Below are positions 23,739-43,300 of a stretch of 64,000 nucleotides of DNA, piece after piece (within the stretch, counting starts at the first letter, position 1; every line of letters begins with the position of its first letter). Source of the DNA: Sporobolomyces roseus (taxonomy: Eukaryota > Basidiomycota > Microbotryomycetes > Sporidiobolales > Sporidiobolaceae); assembly GCA_016617785.1 (NCBI GenBank), contig JADILM010000001.1, positions 3,162,001 through 3,226,000 of the forward strand. The letters run 5' to 3'. Under the pieces are notes generated by a model. The model made no database searches and was not told the DNA's origin. It was given only the letters and a program-made list of their open reading frames with translations. The position numbers were made by a program, and so were the translations under genes.

Positions 23739-24630
23739 TCACTCTGAGTAGGCGTGTTCTACATCAAACAACATTTGTCTCGATTGTTCCTCCGAGATCT
23801 CTTCGCTCGCTCTCATCTGATTCAATGTGATCAACCTGCACTCACACGGTCTCGATCAGCTCATCATCTTTGGCACGGGGGGAGAGAAAGCACGTTACCA
23901 ATGGAGGATTTTAGGTCTACCTTCCCACTCGTTACTAGCCTTGAACCTCGTATAACCACTCATCAAATCCGTCAACAAAGGATGCAATTGATCTTTCGCT
24001 CTCAACTTTAATTTGAGCGCATCCATAAACGTAATGAAATTCTATTCAACTCGAAAAAATCTAATCAGCTCTCGAAGGAATAGTTGAAGAGAGGGAGAGA
24101 TTAGAGCGTACTTGAGTTGTTTCAGCGACCCATTTCGAATGTTCACCAGATCCACCTGACCCTCCATGTGTTCCATCCTCGTGTGAACTATGTTCTACTG
24201 TTGCAGGTACTCCAATATTCAATCGATGTAAAGCTGCCGTACAATCCATCTGAATTCTCTTCTTCTGATCAGCTCGAGTCAATCGTACATACGGGAATTA
24301 GGGAGACGTACACGGTATTCTTGCATGAAGGCTTCGAGGGAGACGACTGAATCTCCAACTAATTTCATCACTGATTTGTACTGAGTCAATAACCTCGAAC
24401 ACGCGGGCGCATACCTATACAACACTTCTCTTCAACATCTCTCGTTGATGAGGAAGAGGATGAGGAAGAGGAGAGACGTACTGAGTAGAAGTAATCGAGT
24501 CGCGAACATAGGCTCGTTCCAAATAGTCGAGCGAAACGATCAAACCGTACAGAGTTGCGAGTTCGTCTAGTCTTTCTCGGTCGGCGTTCGTGGAGGATAA
24601 GCGTACTTCGGAATCGAGATTGAAGGACAT
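23739..24630 (-). CDS. VPS28: ESCRT-I subunit VPS28
   Basis: Part of ESCRT-I, which sorts ubiquitinated cargo into multivesicular endosomes; VPS28 links ESCRT-I to ESCRT-II. Five exons: 24630-24482, 24414-24312, 24249-24112, 24041-23899, 23835-23739, giving 209 residues, close to the family norm (210-240). The N-terminal core domain reads LDSEVRLSSTNADRERLDELATLYG then LDYLERAYVRDSI, YAPACSRLLTQYKSV and the EAFMQEYRMDCTAALHRL helix, all diagnostic. A short Gly/Ser/His linker leads to the C-terminal four-helix domain (FITFMDALKLKLRAKDQLHPLL). Intron phases match throughout. Confidence 0.95.
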
Positions 24631-25275
24631 GGATGAGTGAGGGGAAGTGAACGGGGAGGGTGGGTTGCGAAAGGAAAGGAGAGAATTCAGAGGAGAGAGA
24701 GAGCGCTGTGGGAGTAGGAGAGGGTAGTGAGCTCGACATAGTATAGAGGGACAGTGTACGAGTCTTGTAATAACGTACATATGAAGCGTCAAGGGATAGC
24801 GAGAGGTAGGAGGTTGAGTCGAGTAGTGGGGAGAATGAAGAGCGATCTGATGATTCAAAGAATCTTGAGTGGCTTGCAGCTGATGATTAGCGACCTATCT
24901 GATTGTAAAAGAGTCGAATGGAGTTATCGAGAGTGTTTGGTCGAGGTCAAGAAGAGATGATCAAACTTGTTAACAACTTGTTCTTCTAACACTCACTCAA
25001 CTTCACCCTGACCGACTACCGACCATTTACAACTACTAAAGGGAGCTATTACATCTAGAATATACCAACGCATTGAGTGGGAACGCGCTGTGTCGAGTGA
25101 CAAGGCTCTTGGGAAATCAGTCAACGGACAAGATCAATCACTCGCCTCGAGACCTCTACGGGATACGCAGATAGGCCAACAGTGAGCTCACATCTAACTA
25201 CAACAGGTTCTCAACGTGCTAGCTGACTTTTCAAACCACAAAGGGAACACACCTCTTCGTCCCTCTTCAAAGAAG
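24631..25275. other. Divergent promoter region of VPS28 and ICE2, 645 bp
   Basis: No coding gene recognised. The region is simple in composition near VPS28 (pyrimidine/purine bias). No consensus element stands out. Confidence 0.55.
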
Positions 25276-26976
25276 ATGGCATCCTACATCTCTGCCTTCA
25301 TTCGCTTCACTGCCCACGTTTCTTCATTCGCACAAATCCTCCTGTACCTCCCACTCGCCCTCGACATTGCAGGAAAACAATGCATGCTCGCCTTGTCATT
25401 ACTCCTCACTCTCTCGTTCGCATTCTCTGCGACTCTCCATCTCCTCGTTCGCAACACTCGACTGAAACCCCTCTCGACGACTCTATCCCTCTTACAACCC
25501 TTCTTGATCCCCGCCTTGTTACTCCTCACTCTGAACCTCTACTCGACCGATTCAGTGACCACTTCCTCCCATTCACTCAAATCGAAACTCCTCCACTCCT
25601 CCCCGTCCCCCAAAACTCCTCACTTCGCATCCAACTCTCCACTCCTCGAATCAACTCTAGAACAAGCTCCACAAATCTGGGCTTCCATCCTAAGAACCCT
25701 CTCTCCAATCTTTGTCATTCTCGAAGGACTCTGCACTCTACTCTGTATCCAACGAGTCTCGAGGTTCACCCTCACTAGAATCGAGAATAGTAAATCACCA
25801 GATTTCATGAAACTCTTCATCCTAGTACTCGCGTCTGCAGTTTACGTCGGAAACTTTTGGTTCTTATTCGAAGTGAGTTCCAACTCTCCTTTTTTTCCCC
25901 CTCGTGCGTCTTTTCTTGCTAACGAGTAAAGTTTAGTCGTACGGGAGTGTACCGGATACTATTTCAGCCACTTTGATCGGAGTAGCAGTAACCGCGATCC
26001 TATTCCTGAGTGGAATCAGTTTCTCAATTCAAAAAGGAAACGTTATTGAAACCTCCTTGATGCTCGCGTACGTCTCTCCCTCTCACTTTTTATCACGAGA
26101 CGAATCTGAAGCTCACTTAAGAGAGAGAGAGTGAGAGAGTAGGTATGCGGTGTTTCAAATCTTTCACCTCTCTTCCCGACCTCAAATGTATTCAGGAGGT
26201 ATCCTCAAACATGTCCTGAACGCATCAGGAACGAATGGTCATCCACCTCTACCTCCCGTAGTCTTACAATCGTGCGTCCCCCCTTCACTTCTCTTCCGTC
26301 TCAGCATCTCGAATTACTGACTGAGTTTTGGGTGTGTGCGGATGAAAAACAGGTTGGATGCCGTTTCATCAGCGATTACTCAAACTTTCGGAGCGGGAGT
26401 AGAATTTGTCGTTGCGGCGTAAGGCGTTCTTCCCTCCCTCTATCTCTCTCTCTACATCCCCACTGATCCTACTCTCTCAAAAAAAAAAAACACAGTTCGA
26501 GCGCGATCCCAATCCACGTACTAGTCGGATTATTCTACCGAGTCTTAGTATTGTACGCTGCGACTCGAATCGTGCTTACACTCAAGAGGGAGACTGGAGG
26601 TTACGTAGATTCCAGGACTTTGAGGGAAGAGGAACCTGCAGCGAGGGTAATGACTGTGATCTTGACTTACTCTAGAGCTGGTTTGATCGCTGTTTGTAAG
26701 CTACCTCTCTCTCCCTTCCTCGAGTATATGAGATGGAGCTGATCAAAGTGAGAAAATTTGGGGGGATTTTTTTTAGATACGCACCTTTTGTTGGAGCAAC
26801 ATCAGTCATTCTGGGCTTGGGTTAACGTTTTCACTACTGTTGGACTGTGGGCTGTTGAATTGAGAATCGGGAGTGGTAACGAAGGGACGGAGTTAGTTGA
26901 ACGACCGGGAGCTGGTGCGGGAGTCGGCAAAGTCGAGGAAAGTGTTGGAGGAGGAGAAGGATGGAAAACTGAGTGA
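25276..26976 (+). CDS. ICE2: ICE2-like polytopic ER membrane protein
   Basis: Yeast Ice2 maintains cortical ER and regulates lipid-droplet/phospholipid metabolism. Six exons: 25276-25872, 25937-26067, 26143-26271, 26353-26418, 26496-26695, 26777-26976; 440 residues. At least eight hydrophobic segments span the protein. The stretch ATLIGVAVTAILFLSGISF followed by QKGNVIETSLMLAYAVFQI corresponds to the conserved GN-x-E-SSLL-x-AY region of the family, and VILEGLCTLLCIQ matches the EGF-x-TLL block. The start at 25276 is the first ATG in frame and is followed directly by a hydrophobic segment. The acceptor of intron 4 lies just after an A homopolymer (about 26479-26490). The C-terminus is Gly/Glu-rich. 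The call rests on remembered family motifs. Confidence 0.7.
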
Positions 26977-27037
26977 TTTCGAGAGAGAGACAGGAGGGAG
27001 GAGGGAGGAATGGAAAAGGGAAAGCAAATTGTTATAT

Positions 27038-27054
27038 ACTACTACTACTACTAC
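27038..27054 (+). repeat. Short (ACT)n microsatellite
   Basis: Five ACT units plus two bases between the ICE2 stop and the RNase H2 start. Likely neutral; useful only as a marker. Confidence 0.9.
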
Positions 27055-27217
27055 CCATAAACATACTGTAATGTGACTAGCAGATACCCATTGAGAAAAA
27101 GGGGTGGAGCAAACGAGACTCGTGCGGAAATACGCGAAACTTGGAACTCTCTCTCTCTCTCGAAAACTTCTCTTCCTCTTTGCTCGTCACTTCTTGCTCG
27201 CTCAGTTCTCACGCGTC

Positions 27218-28721
27218 ATGCCACCACGCAAGAAATCCAAACTCTCGAATGTCATACAAGACTCTCCCTCTCCCTCTCCCTCACCCTCTCCTGAACCAGA
27301 AGATGAAGAACGATTCCATTTCCCGTCTGTTCGACTTGAACAACCTTTGATCGATACCTATACATTTCACTCTGTTGATGACAACATTATTGACTCTGAA
27401 GGGAAAGGGAAAGAGCGCGCTAATGAGAGTGAGAGTGAGGAGGGAAAGGGGCAGGAATGGATGTTGGGAGTAGATGAAGCAGGTAGGGGTCCTGCTCTAG
27501 GTATGTCCCTCTCTGTCTCTCCTCATCAGAGAGTAGGGGAGCTTATCCAGTGAGGGTTGGGAGAGCAGGTCCTCAAGTTTATGGAATTTCATTCTGTAAA
27601 GTATCCTACTCTGAACAACTCGGTGAACTAGGATTCTTCGGTGAGACTCCCTTCCGCTCCTCTTCTCTCTCACGCTTCAAAAGAGAAACGAGGCTGATCC
27701 GAGAGTGAGGTGGTGAATTATCGCAGATTCGAAAACTTTGACGGATCCAACCAGGGAAGAATTGTTCAAGAGTATCATACAACATGGGAAAGACGTCAAG
27801 TATTCGGTGACTGTCATGAGTCCGAATGATATCTCGATGGGAATGTTGAGGAGGATTCCTTACAATTTGTGAGTATTTCCATCTCTCTTCGCCGCACTCA
27901 GGTTCTACCTGGTGCTTCGACGCCTTCGTTCAGAGGGGGAGAATGCTGACGCATTAATGTGAGTCGCTGATCGTGGGCAGAAACGCTCAATCTCATGATT
28001 GTACGATCAACCTAATCCGAGAAGTAGTCGACAAAGGTTACAACATCACTCAAGTAAGCTCTTTCCCCTCCTTCCCTCTTCCCCACACTCTGCTGACACT
28101 CCCACTTGCAGTGCTTCGTCGATACAGTAGGACCCGCAGCAGATTACCAATCGAAACTATCCTCCCTCTTCCCAACCATCTCTTTCACAGTCTGTTCGAA
28201 AGCAGATGCATTGTTCCCGATCGTTTCGGCAGCTAGTATCGTCGCAAAGATTACGAGGGATCGGATACTTCAGGATTGGACGTTCACGGAGGGAAGCGAG
28301 ATCGAGGAGGGAGAGTCTGGAGATGTGAGGTTGTTTGGGAGTGGTTATCCCTCAGGTCAGTCCGCATTTCCCTTCTTCGATTGACGAGGAGAGACTGATG
28401 AAGGAGTGTCGTGAGAGTAGACCCAAAGACGGTTGCATGGTTAGAATCCAATTTTAACCCCGTCTTCGGATTCCCGAATGTCGCTCGATTCAGTTGGGCT
28501 CCAGTCAAGAACGCGCTACTCAAGAAAGGGGTACAATCGAAATGGTGAGCCTTTTCCTTTGATCCTTTCGCCTCCCAATTGAGCTGAAAGGGTGCTCCAT
28601 CGGGTTTCGCAGGTGCGATGAGGCAGGGAGTATTCAGAAGTACTTCTCGGGTGAAACGACGGGACCTGAAAAGGCTCCGTTGTGGAAGGATCTGAGCTTG
28701 GTATCGGTTGGAGAATTCTAG
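27218..28721 (+). CDS. RNH201: Ribonuclease H2 catalytic subunit A
   Basis: Removes single ribonucleotides and RNA from RNA/DNA hybrids in the nucleus, with subunits B and C. Seven exons: 27218-27500, 27569-27640, 27727-27868, 27981-28053, 28112-28355, 28421-28544, 28613-28721; 348 residues (yeast 307). Catalytic motifs of type 2 RNase H are present: GVDEAGRGPALGP with the first Asp-Glu pair, DSKTLT, NAQSHD, CFVDTVGPA with the active Asp, then KADALFPIVSAASIVAK and a GSGYPSDPKT block. The 70-residue N-terminal extension is acidic with an (SP)n run encoded by a CTCTCC microsatellite (about 27262-27292). Its 3' end converges on GCN2. Confidence 0.95.
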
Positions 28722-29006
28722 CTTGTCGAGAGGAGGGTGGGTTCTGGGATTGATTTCGTTCTCTACACTACTTGTTGTCAATTCTTACTTTCTCTTACGC
28801 TGCTTCCTCTCGCCGAGTCCCGAGAAGACGAGCGGCCACAGTGTAGTACAAAAAGGGAGAGAGAGAGAGGGTTTGCAAGCTATGACAAACGATGAAAAAC
28901 GAATCTACAGAATGAAGGGGAATCGAACAACAGAACGAAAGAAAGAACGACGAGTAACGAAACGAAGTAGGGGGGAGTAAACATATTAGGTGACTGAGGA
29001 CCATGA

Positions 29007-35544
<6,538 letters not shown>

Positions 35545-36121
35545 GCTGTTGTTGGCGAGAGAAACTGCTTAATAGATGATGAATGTTGAGAGTTGGATTT
35601 GTCGCATTCGCTTGTCTTATGGGGATACTACTGCAGTCGTCAATCTATTTTGAGGTTGTGTGATTCGAGGTGAGCGTGAGAAGGAGTGCGGTGATGAGAG
35701 TCGAGAGTAAAAATGAGCAAAGCGAAACAGCGAGGAGTTCGCAGGGAACCGCTTGTTCAACTTATGGATTTCAAGCAGATCTTGCGGGCAAGACGACCGA
35801 GAAGAGTAAGATCAAGTCTCAGCCGAGTCGCTTTGCAGAAGATCCCGACGAGGGAAGGCAAGGAAGCTTTCGCCGTCCAAATTGAATAATTCGCAAACTC
35901 CGTGTCCAGTCAAGGCTATCAATACAGGATTCTAGATCTAACGAGTCTATAAACGATAGGTGTGAGTCTAAAGAGAAGGTATAAATGAGAGAGAAAGCTG
36001 CGATATAATCTGGAAGAGAGCAACAAGCAAGGTGTAGAAGAGAACGAACGAAGAAGAGAGAAATATGTACAGTGTGAGCAATCTTTCGTCTATGATATAG
36101 TTTCTATGGCGAATCCTGAGT
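35545..36121 (-). other. Upstream region of GCN2, 577 bp
   Basis: Between the GCN2 start and the 3' end of the next minus-strand gene. A short plus-strand open frame at 35670-35885 begins with a non-ATG codon and has no coding character. No element recognised. Confidence 0.55.
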
Positions 36122-37183
36122 CTATAGTCCGAGTCCATACCAGTTCCCTTGAGTCTCCACCCCGAACTCAGTTTCAATCTCCTTCTCATCTAGATCCCCT
36201 AATAATTCGTTTCCTCCTCTTTGAGCTTTGAGACTGGCACGACTGATGCCTGACCATCTGATCAACTTGACGTGGTCGAGTACCCCTGACTGAGTGAGGA
36301 GGGTATCGTAGAGAACGTCGGAATGGAAGACGTAATTCTTGCCGATTTGAAGTTTTCGAACTGTCGGTGCGAGTGAGGAGAGGATGGAGTGTTTCGCTTC
36401 CCAGCAAGAGAAGGATGTGAGGTTTGTACAGGCGGTAAGGAAGGCCAGGAGACCAGCAGTGGTGCGATCGGAACCGTGAAGTTCGATGTGTTCGAGTCGA
36501 GGGGCGAGGGGGAGAAGGGTTTCAAAGAAACGAGTAGCGGCTTCTTGCGATCCATATGTGTCGAGATCCAGTGTAGTGATGGAAGTGGCTGAAGAAGTGA
36601 CGATGGCGTCGAGGAGGCTGTCGGGGTACCATGAATAGAGACCTTTGAAGGAGAGAGTCGAAAGGTGGAATGGGAAAATGAACGAGATTGACGAGTGGAT
36701 GGTCTCCGAGAAGGGTGCCGTGAGTCTCAGGGATTTAAGGTCTATCATCACGGCCAACGTCAGCTTGTGTTTAAGCGCGGGGGCGTGTGAAAATACCGAC
36801 GGACCTCGTAAAGATGATGCCTCGAGCAGCTCAATTTCGAATTTACTTTTCCCAGTGGCCGATTCCTGCGCTACCAACGCCAAATGCCATAAACCATCCA
36901 CTCCTTCCAACACTGACCAAGCATCCTCAGTGTCCAATCCGACAGGAATCGTCAATTTCCTACTCCAACATTTCCTATCCGACACTTGTAACCAACGTTT
37001 CGCGATTCTTCGATTCGGGAGTGAGAGGTCGACTTGTAGGAGGAATTGTGAAGGGTATCGCCAGGAAGAGTGGACGAGGGAGGTCTTTGAGAGGACTTTT
37101 ACACCAGCGGCCGAGAGGATTTCGAGGAGTAGTTCAGGGGGAAGTCGTGTTGCTGCCGCTGGTTGCTTCTTGCCTATGCTCAT
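36122..37183 (-). CDS. F-box/LRR-like protein
   Basis: Starts at 37183 (MSIGKK...), which places the F-box-like segment TRLPPELLLEILSAAGVKV right at the N-terminus as usual. An open in-frame extension reaches 37567 and cannot be excluded. A 63-nt intron (36804-36742, GTCC donor, ATAG acceptor) is in frame and stop-free, so gene finders may read through it; removing it gives SSLRDLKSLRLTAPF, a proper leucine-rich join. Spliced length 332 residues. The body has LRR-like lines (ITTLDLDTYG, LEHIELHGSDRT, LTSFSCWEA). Probable substrate adaptor; partner unknown. Confidence 0.65.
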   Translation of the reverse strand: MSIGKKQPAAATRLPPELLLEILSAAGVKVLSKTSLVHSSWRYPSQFLLQVDLSLPNRRIAKRWLQVSDRKCWSRKLTIPVGLDTEDAWSVLEGVDGLWHLALVAQESATGKSKFEIELLEASSLRGPSVFSHAPALKHKLTLAVMIDLKSLRLTAPFSETIHSSISFIFPFHLSTLSFKGLYSWYPDSLLDAIVTSSATSITTLDLDTYGSQEAATRFFETLLPLAPRLEHIELHGSDRTTAGLLAFLTACTNLTSFSCWEAKHSILSSLAPTVRKLQIGKNYVFHSDVLYDTLLTQSGVLDHVKLIRWSGISRASLKAQRGGNELLGDLDEKEIETEFGVETQGNWYGLGL

Positions 37184-37684
37184 TCTATCGTGGATAGCTG
37201 AATCCGGAGAAGTCGAGGGAAGAGGAGAAGAGCTATTTGACTCTTTGTTTGATGATCGCTCACAAAGATAAGCTTGAGTGCCGTCGATGGATAAGCTTTG
37301 TGAACTGTGCAGAGGACTGAGAGAGCTTACTGGTAGTGCTCCGAGCAAGACCAGCTTGGAAGGAGTGAGAGGTTGAGGAGGAAGACTTTTACAAGCGAGG
37401 AACTTTTTGCAAAGAGACCGAACAATTTCTGAAACAGCTCTGCTTCTCGCAAGTCTCAAGAAGGCTTCCCAGCTCGTCATGTCGAAGGATAGAGCTACGT
37501 AGCGCCTAGGTACAGCAGAAAAGAAATTAGCGAATTGTTGCCAAAAAATGATGCAAATTCCGCTCATCTCCTAACCCTTACCACTCACTCATACTCGCTC
37601 AGCTAGACCCAACAGCACCCGATATATGGAGAATCGCTCCATCTCTACCTCCTTGACCCTCGTTACGCGCTCTCTAACCTCAAG
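37184..37684. other. Divergent region between F-box-like gene and MFS gene, 501 bp
   Basis: Promoter of two divergent genes. The minus strand stays open in frame with the F-box gene up to 37567 (includes an ATG at 37480-37478), so part of it may be coding. Confidence 0.5.
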
Positions 37685-40114
37685 ATGAGCGAAACCCAAC
37701 TTCCGACCACGAATCGACCTTCACTCTTCGTCAACAGGCAGAGTTCCCGTACTCCTCTACTCGGTCCCGCAAAGCTACCCAGTCCACCAAGATCCGAGAC
37801 CAGCTTACCGACAGAAGAGAACGAGGAGTTGGAGCAGAACAAGCCAACTTTGAATGCGTCAGAGGATCAACAACTTCATCGAGTGCAAAGTTATGGGTCG
37901 GATAGTAGTGACGAGTCAATTGGAGGGACTAGAGATAGTCAGAAGAAGAGCGAGAATGGTTTAACACCTTTGGATCAAACGTTGGAAGAAATTGGAATGG
38001 GTCGATATCAACTTCATCTCCTCGTTCTATGCGGATTAGGATGGGCAGCCGACAACATGTACCTACAAGGAGTCGCCGTCATCTTGCCTCGAGTACAGAA
38101 GGATTTCGACATCTCGGACAGATGGATAGGTCTCCTTTCAACCTCGATCTTCTCTGGTTGCATGGTCGGAGCCTTCGCATGGGGCACGTTCAGTGATGCG
38201 AGAGGCAGGTTGCCAGCATTCAACTTGACGTTGCTGTTGACGGCCGTGTTCGGGATAGCATCCGCTTTCGCACCGAATTTCTGGACTCTCTGCCTTGCCC
38301 TCTTCTTTCTCGGGACTGGAGTGGGAGGCTCAATGCCGACAGACGGAACCCTGTAAGCTCTGAACTTCTTCGTGATGCGGAATGTGAGGGCTTTTATTGA
38401 CTCGTTCTTGCTGTCGACAGGTTTCTCGAAAACATTCCGAAAACAAGTCATTATCTCCTGACGGCTCTCTCAGTGTTGTATGTTAATACCTGTCGCTCAG
38501 CAGCTTCGACAAGCTTACGCGCAGTCTCTCATCATACAGCTTCTCGCTCGGCGCAATCATCACTTCCCTCCTCTCCATCGTCATCTTTCCTCGATTCTCT
38601 TGCAACTCCTCGCCCGACGCCAAAGATTCGCCTTGTGACCCTGAAACCGAGCATAGAGGATGGAGAGTGCTACTAGCCTGTCTAGGCTTGATCGTACGCT
38701 TCTCTCTCTCTCTCTCTCCGAAACACGGTCAATTTCACTGCTGACCCCCAAGTCTCGCATTGTCGCAGAGCGTCGTCATGTTTCTCGCAAGGGTACTCTT
38801 CTTCAAACTCCATGAATCAGCCAAATTCCTCGTCGCATCGAAACGAGCTTCGGCAGCAGTCGTTTCACTGCAGCGAATCTCGAAATTCAATGGAACCGAC
38901 TCGAGCTGGGGATTAGACGATGTCGTAGATGATCAAGATGAGCCATCGAAGGAAGAGAACTCGGCGATGAGCAGGAGGGAAGGTGAATCAACGGAGAACG
39001 AAGACAGTCACACGAATTATTCGCCCTCTCGACCACCATCAATCAGTTCTCTCGCTCTCGCACAAGAACCACTCCTCTCTCCAACGGACGACGAAGAATC
39101 TGCCTCCAGTTTCTCGACCTCATCGTACCCTTCCTCGGAATACGCTCGACCTCGTCGAAGACCTGATTGGGTCAACAGATTACCTAGGTCACTCAGACCG
39201 ACTGTCACAGATTACCTTGGAAGAGTAAACGAGCTACTGGATGGGAAGTGGAGGAGAATTACTCTGTTGATTTGGGCAATTTGGACCTTAGCGAGTGGTG
39301 GATATACAGTTCGTCTTTTTCGCTTGAAGTGTTCGCACGAAGCCTGACACCGTACCTTTTAGATCTTCAACGTGTTCCTTCCGAAGTTCCTCGAGCAGAA
39401 GTTGGATCAAGGAGGAGGAACAGGCGGATCCGATGCAAATCTGAACGACTCTTTGCGAGACTGTACGTCTGCTACTCTCCATTCCCTCCGCCTCTTGCTG
39501 ACAACATCTGGGCCTTAGACGTGCTGTATACCCTTTCTGGCTTACCGGGATCGATCCTCGGTGCTTATCTCGTCGAAACATCATTCGGAAGAACCCTCAC
39601 ACTCGCTTATTCGACTCTCGCAACCTCCTTCGGTACTTTCATCTTTGTCTTCGTCACTGGAGAGACTGGGGTCATTCTCAGTAGCATGCTGGTTAGCCTA
39701 GCAGCTACGTTGATGTGTCAGTTCCACCTTCATTCCGTCTCTCCGAACTCGAGCTCATGATCATTTTGCTCGTTCTCAGACGCTGTCATCTATTCCCTCA
39801 CTCCAGAAATCTTCCCTACAGCCCTCAGGTACGCCCCCTCTCAATCTCCTATTGTACTCTCACAGATGGATTGACTCGTGTTCGATGGAAAAAGAGGGAC
39901 CGCATCAGGGATAGCATCCGCTCTTTCTCGACTTTCCGGCATAATTGCACCTCTCCTCACAGGCGCCCTCCTATCTATCAGTATCTCCTTACCCCTCTTC
40001 CTGAGCGCCGCCTGTTTCTTCGCAACAGCAGGTTGTGCTTGGGCTTTGAGAGGAATCGAGGAGGATTTACATTTGGGGAAGAGTCGAATACGAAGCTCTT
40101 CCTCGCCGCATTGA
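37685..40114 (+). CDS. MFS transporter, SV2-like / organic-cation type
   Basis: Eight exons: 37685-38352, 38421-38477, 38540-38693, 38769-39308, 39363-39462, 39519-39716, 39780-39828, 39895-40114; 661 residues. A 100-residue disordered N-terminal tail is followed by GMGRYQLHLLVLCGLGWAAD, the entry to helix 1 in SV2-like carriers, and by the loop motif WGTFSDARGRLPAF between helices 2 and 3. A central cytosolic loop of about 150 acidic, Ser-rich residues separates the six-helix halves. The second half has YTLSGLPGSILGAYLVE and the TPEIFPTALRGTASGI motif typical of the sugar/SV2 group. Likely a plasma-membrane or vacuolar carrier (yeast YCR023C is a comparable protein). Substrate cannot be read. 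Confidence 0.85.
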
Positions 40115-40378
40115 ATAGATCGAGATACCCTTCTCAGTTTGTTGTGTCTCCTTTATTGTCGTATTCTTCTGTTGTACAAAGTCGATTCTTTGATCAGAAA
40201 AAAATCGCTGAGATTCAGTGAGAACTCAGGAAGTCGAGAGCGCGAACATAGTCATCGAAGCTTGGAACGGGATCAATCGAAATGGGAGGCGGATAGCTCG
40301 AACTCTTCGATAGGAGCGCAGCAAGGTACAGCATCAGAAAGCGACTAATTTCAGTTTAAAGCAGCAAAGTAATATTGT

Positions 40379-43300
40379 TCAAGCGGTTGTTTCGGTTTCC
40401 TCCTTATTTCCTTCCTCCTGACTCTCCATCTCCGTATCCACCTCCACGTTCGCATTCTCTCCCGCTCCGGTAACACTAGTTCCTGTTGTACTCTCCGGAA
40501 CATCGACATCCTGATTCATTCGAGTGTCGGTTTCCTTGCTTTGTTCCTCTGTATCTGCGATTATCGTAGACGAAGACACGGTCGTAGTACCAGAAGGATT
40601 CGTTGACTCGTTGGGAATGGGAAGGGAAGCGTTTGGTGGGAGGTTGAGAGCATCAAGGAAAGAATCGGCTCCTCCTCCTCCTCCAAGTTGAGCGGGCATA
40701 TCGTGTCGTACGGTCTGAGGTATCATACTGTAGTCACTGTGCGTTACTTGAGGAGTTGGAGAAGCAGAGACTCGAGGGAGTGAAGGGATCGGTGGGGATT
40801 GAGCGACTCCTCGAATAGCGACGATGACTGATTCGTTTCCCGAGTGGATACTGTTTGACCCGTCTCCTTGTGGCATGTTTGTCGAGCTTGCATTCGATCC
40901 TGCGCGACGTTTACGGGCTCCATAGGCATTCTCAATCATCTGTTTCTCCTGAACGACAGTCGAGCCTGTGTCGAAAGCCTGCGAGACTTCGGGACCACGA
41001 GAGTAAGGCTCTTCCAGTTGATCCGTCAGTGCGAGTATCGCGAGTCGTGAAGGATGGATACCAGCTTTGGCAGGTGTAGCGACTTCCGATGAGCGCTGTG
41101 TATCGTTCGAAACCGTCGAGCTAAACTCGTTGGGTTGCCAAGGTGTCCCATAAGACGCGTAGAAAGGATCGATAGGAGTCGCTGATTGTTGCTGAGGAGG
41201 AGGGAGAGGAGGAGGAAACGTCATGACAGGTTGGAAAGGCGAATAACCGATATTTGCAGTCATCGAGTTGGTTGAATCCGGAGGCATGTTTGAGTACTGC
41301 TCAGGTCGAGGTTGTGCAGGTCTAGGAGCAGGCGTTTCTTGATGCGCAGTACTCCTTTGGTAATCTTCAAGACGAGAGTTACGATACTCCTGAAAAAGAT
41401 CGAAATCGATAATCAGTGTCAAACTATTGATCTAGGGACCAGATCTCGCCAGCTCACCTTGCTCATCTCTCCCCACGTCCATTCGTATGTCGAAGCTGGG
41501 GAAAGTCGCAATCCTCGGAGTCAGTTCTGATTTTCGACCGACAAACGAATGGGAAGACGACTCACAGAGTCCTTTCGCTTTCCGTTCCTCTCCATGCTCC
41601 ATCCACAACTTCATCGAGCCTCCAGGGAACTTTGAACCACGCAGTCTATCCATCGAACGTGCACGTTCTGACTTGGTCGAGAAAGCTAGCCAGCAACTCG
41701 AGGTCGAACCCGAATGAGCTTGAGGTGGGATAGCCAAACCGACAATACCATCTATCGAACGAAGAATCAAGAACAATCAGTACGATATCCATGTGTGAGA
41801 AAAAGAGTGAAGCTTTACCGCAAACATCGAAGAAATCTCGACAACTTCTCACCGTCACATCTCGCGGCAAGTTATCAACGAACATCTCCCACAGTAGATC
41901 CTTCAAATGTTTCGGCAAACGTTGGACGGCTGTCGTGATTCCATTCGAGGCGGGTGCTGCCGTTCCGAATACCGAATTCGAAGTTGACGAAGTCGACAAT
42001 CGTCGTTCACGAGGTGCACTAGGTTGAGGACGAGACGACGAGGCAGCAGATGGAAGAGGAGCGATTCTTGAGGAGAGTGAGCGAGGTCCTGAAGGTGCGT
42101 TGGCGGGAGGAGCGTCGCTCGAAGGTTTCGAAGAATGGGGATCTTTCGCTCTGGCAACTTCGCTCTGATACCAATTCTCGACGAAATCGGCTGGGAACGC
42201 AGACCATTTCCATACGCCTAGTTTTGCAGAGGAGGATTAGCAATGATCGGGAAGAAGGAAAAGAGAAGATTGAGGTAACTCACTTTGATTAGTCTCACTC
42301 GCCCAACTGCAAATGAACTCCAATCCCTTCCACCTCGCTCGATCCGCCTTCTCTTTGACCCTGACCGCATCGTCTCTTCTTTCAAACACCGCAAACGCGT
42401 AGTAGTACCCATCCCTATTTTCTCCCGATGCTACTCGTTTCGCTTTCCTCTGAATCCCAAACTTGATCGCGATCGGTCTCGTAACGTCTGGAGCGACGGC
42501 GCTGAGGAAATCCAATACGTCTTGTTCCTTCGATTGAGGGGGAAAGAATCGGATGAAGACGGTGGAGAGAGTTTCTTGAAGTCGGGGAGGAATCCAGTCT
42601 TCGGGCGAAGGTCGAGGGATCACAGTTTGCGAAGATTGTACGGAAGCGGGGGCACGACGTGGAGATGGTGTTCTTCGACGGGGTTCTCGACTGTCCGTTG
42701 CTCGAGGTGGTAGCCTTTCTCGCTCATCATCCCTCGATCTGTCGTTCACTATCGGTCGACTATCCCTCGATCGATCTTGATCCATGTTACGTTCCGATGG
42801 TCTTGTGTCACGATAGGGTTCATTTGACCTCGAGGGAGGTGGAGGGTAATCGTCGGTTCTCCTCCTCGTGCTTTCCCTCAAATCGACGTTTCTCGGTGGT
42901 GAACGTTCTCGTTTCCTTTGCATCGGCGGGGGAGAGCGTCGATTGTCTCTGTAATCCCTCGTAGAAGCTGTCGGTGGAGGACCTGGACGATTGTTTGCTT
43001 CTCTCGAACTTGGTCCTGAAGGTATTCCTACCCTATCTCGGCTCCTGTTCCTCTCCATTTCCCTTTCCAAATTACGCCTCAACTCGGCTTCCCTCTGTAG
43101 ATGCCTTTCCTGCTCTTCAGCTCTCTCTTTCTCCTGTTGTCGCTCCCTATATTCAGCCATGGATAGTCTTTGCTCTGTTTCATCTGATTCATATCGAGGT
43201 TGATGCGAATCGACCATTGAAGGAGGAGCTCGGGAAGGTGACGCGTTCGATGTGTAGGTAGAAGGTCGCATTCCGGGAAGAGAGAACGGCATTGGTGAAT

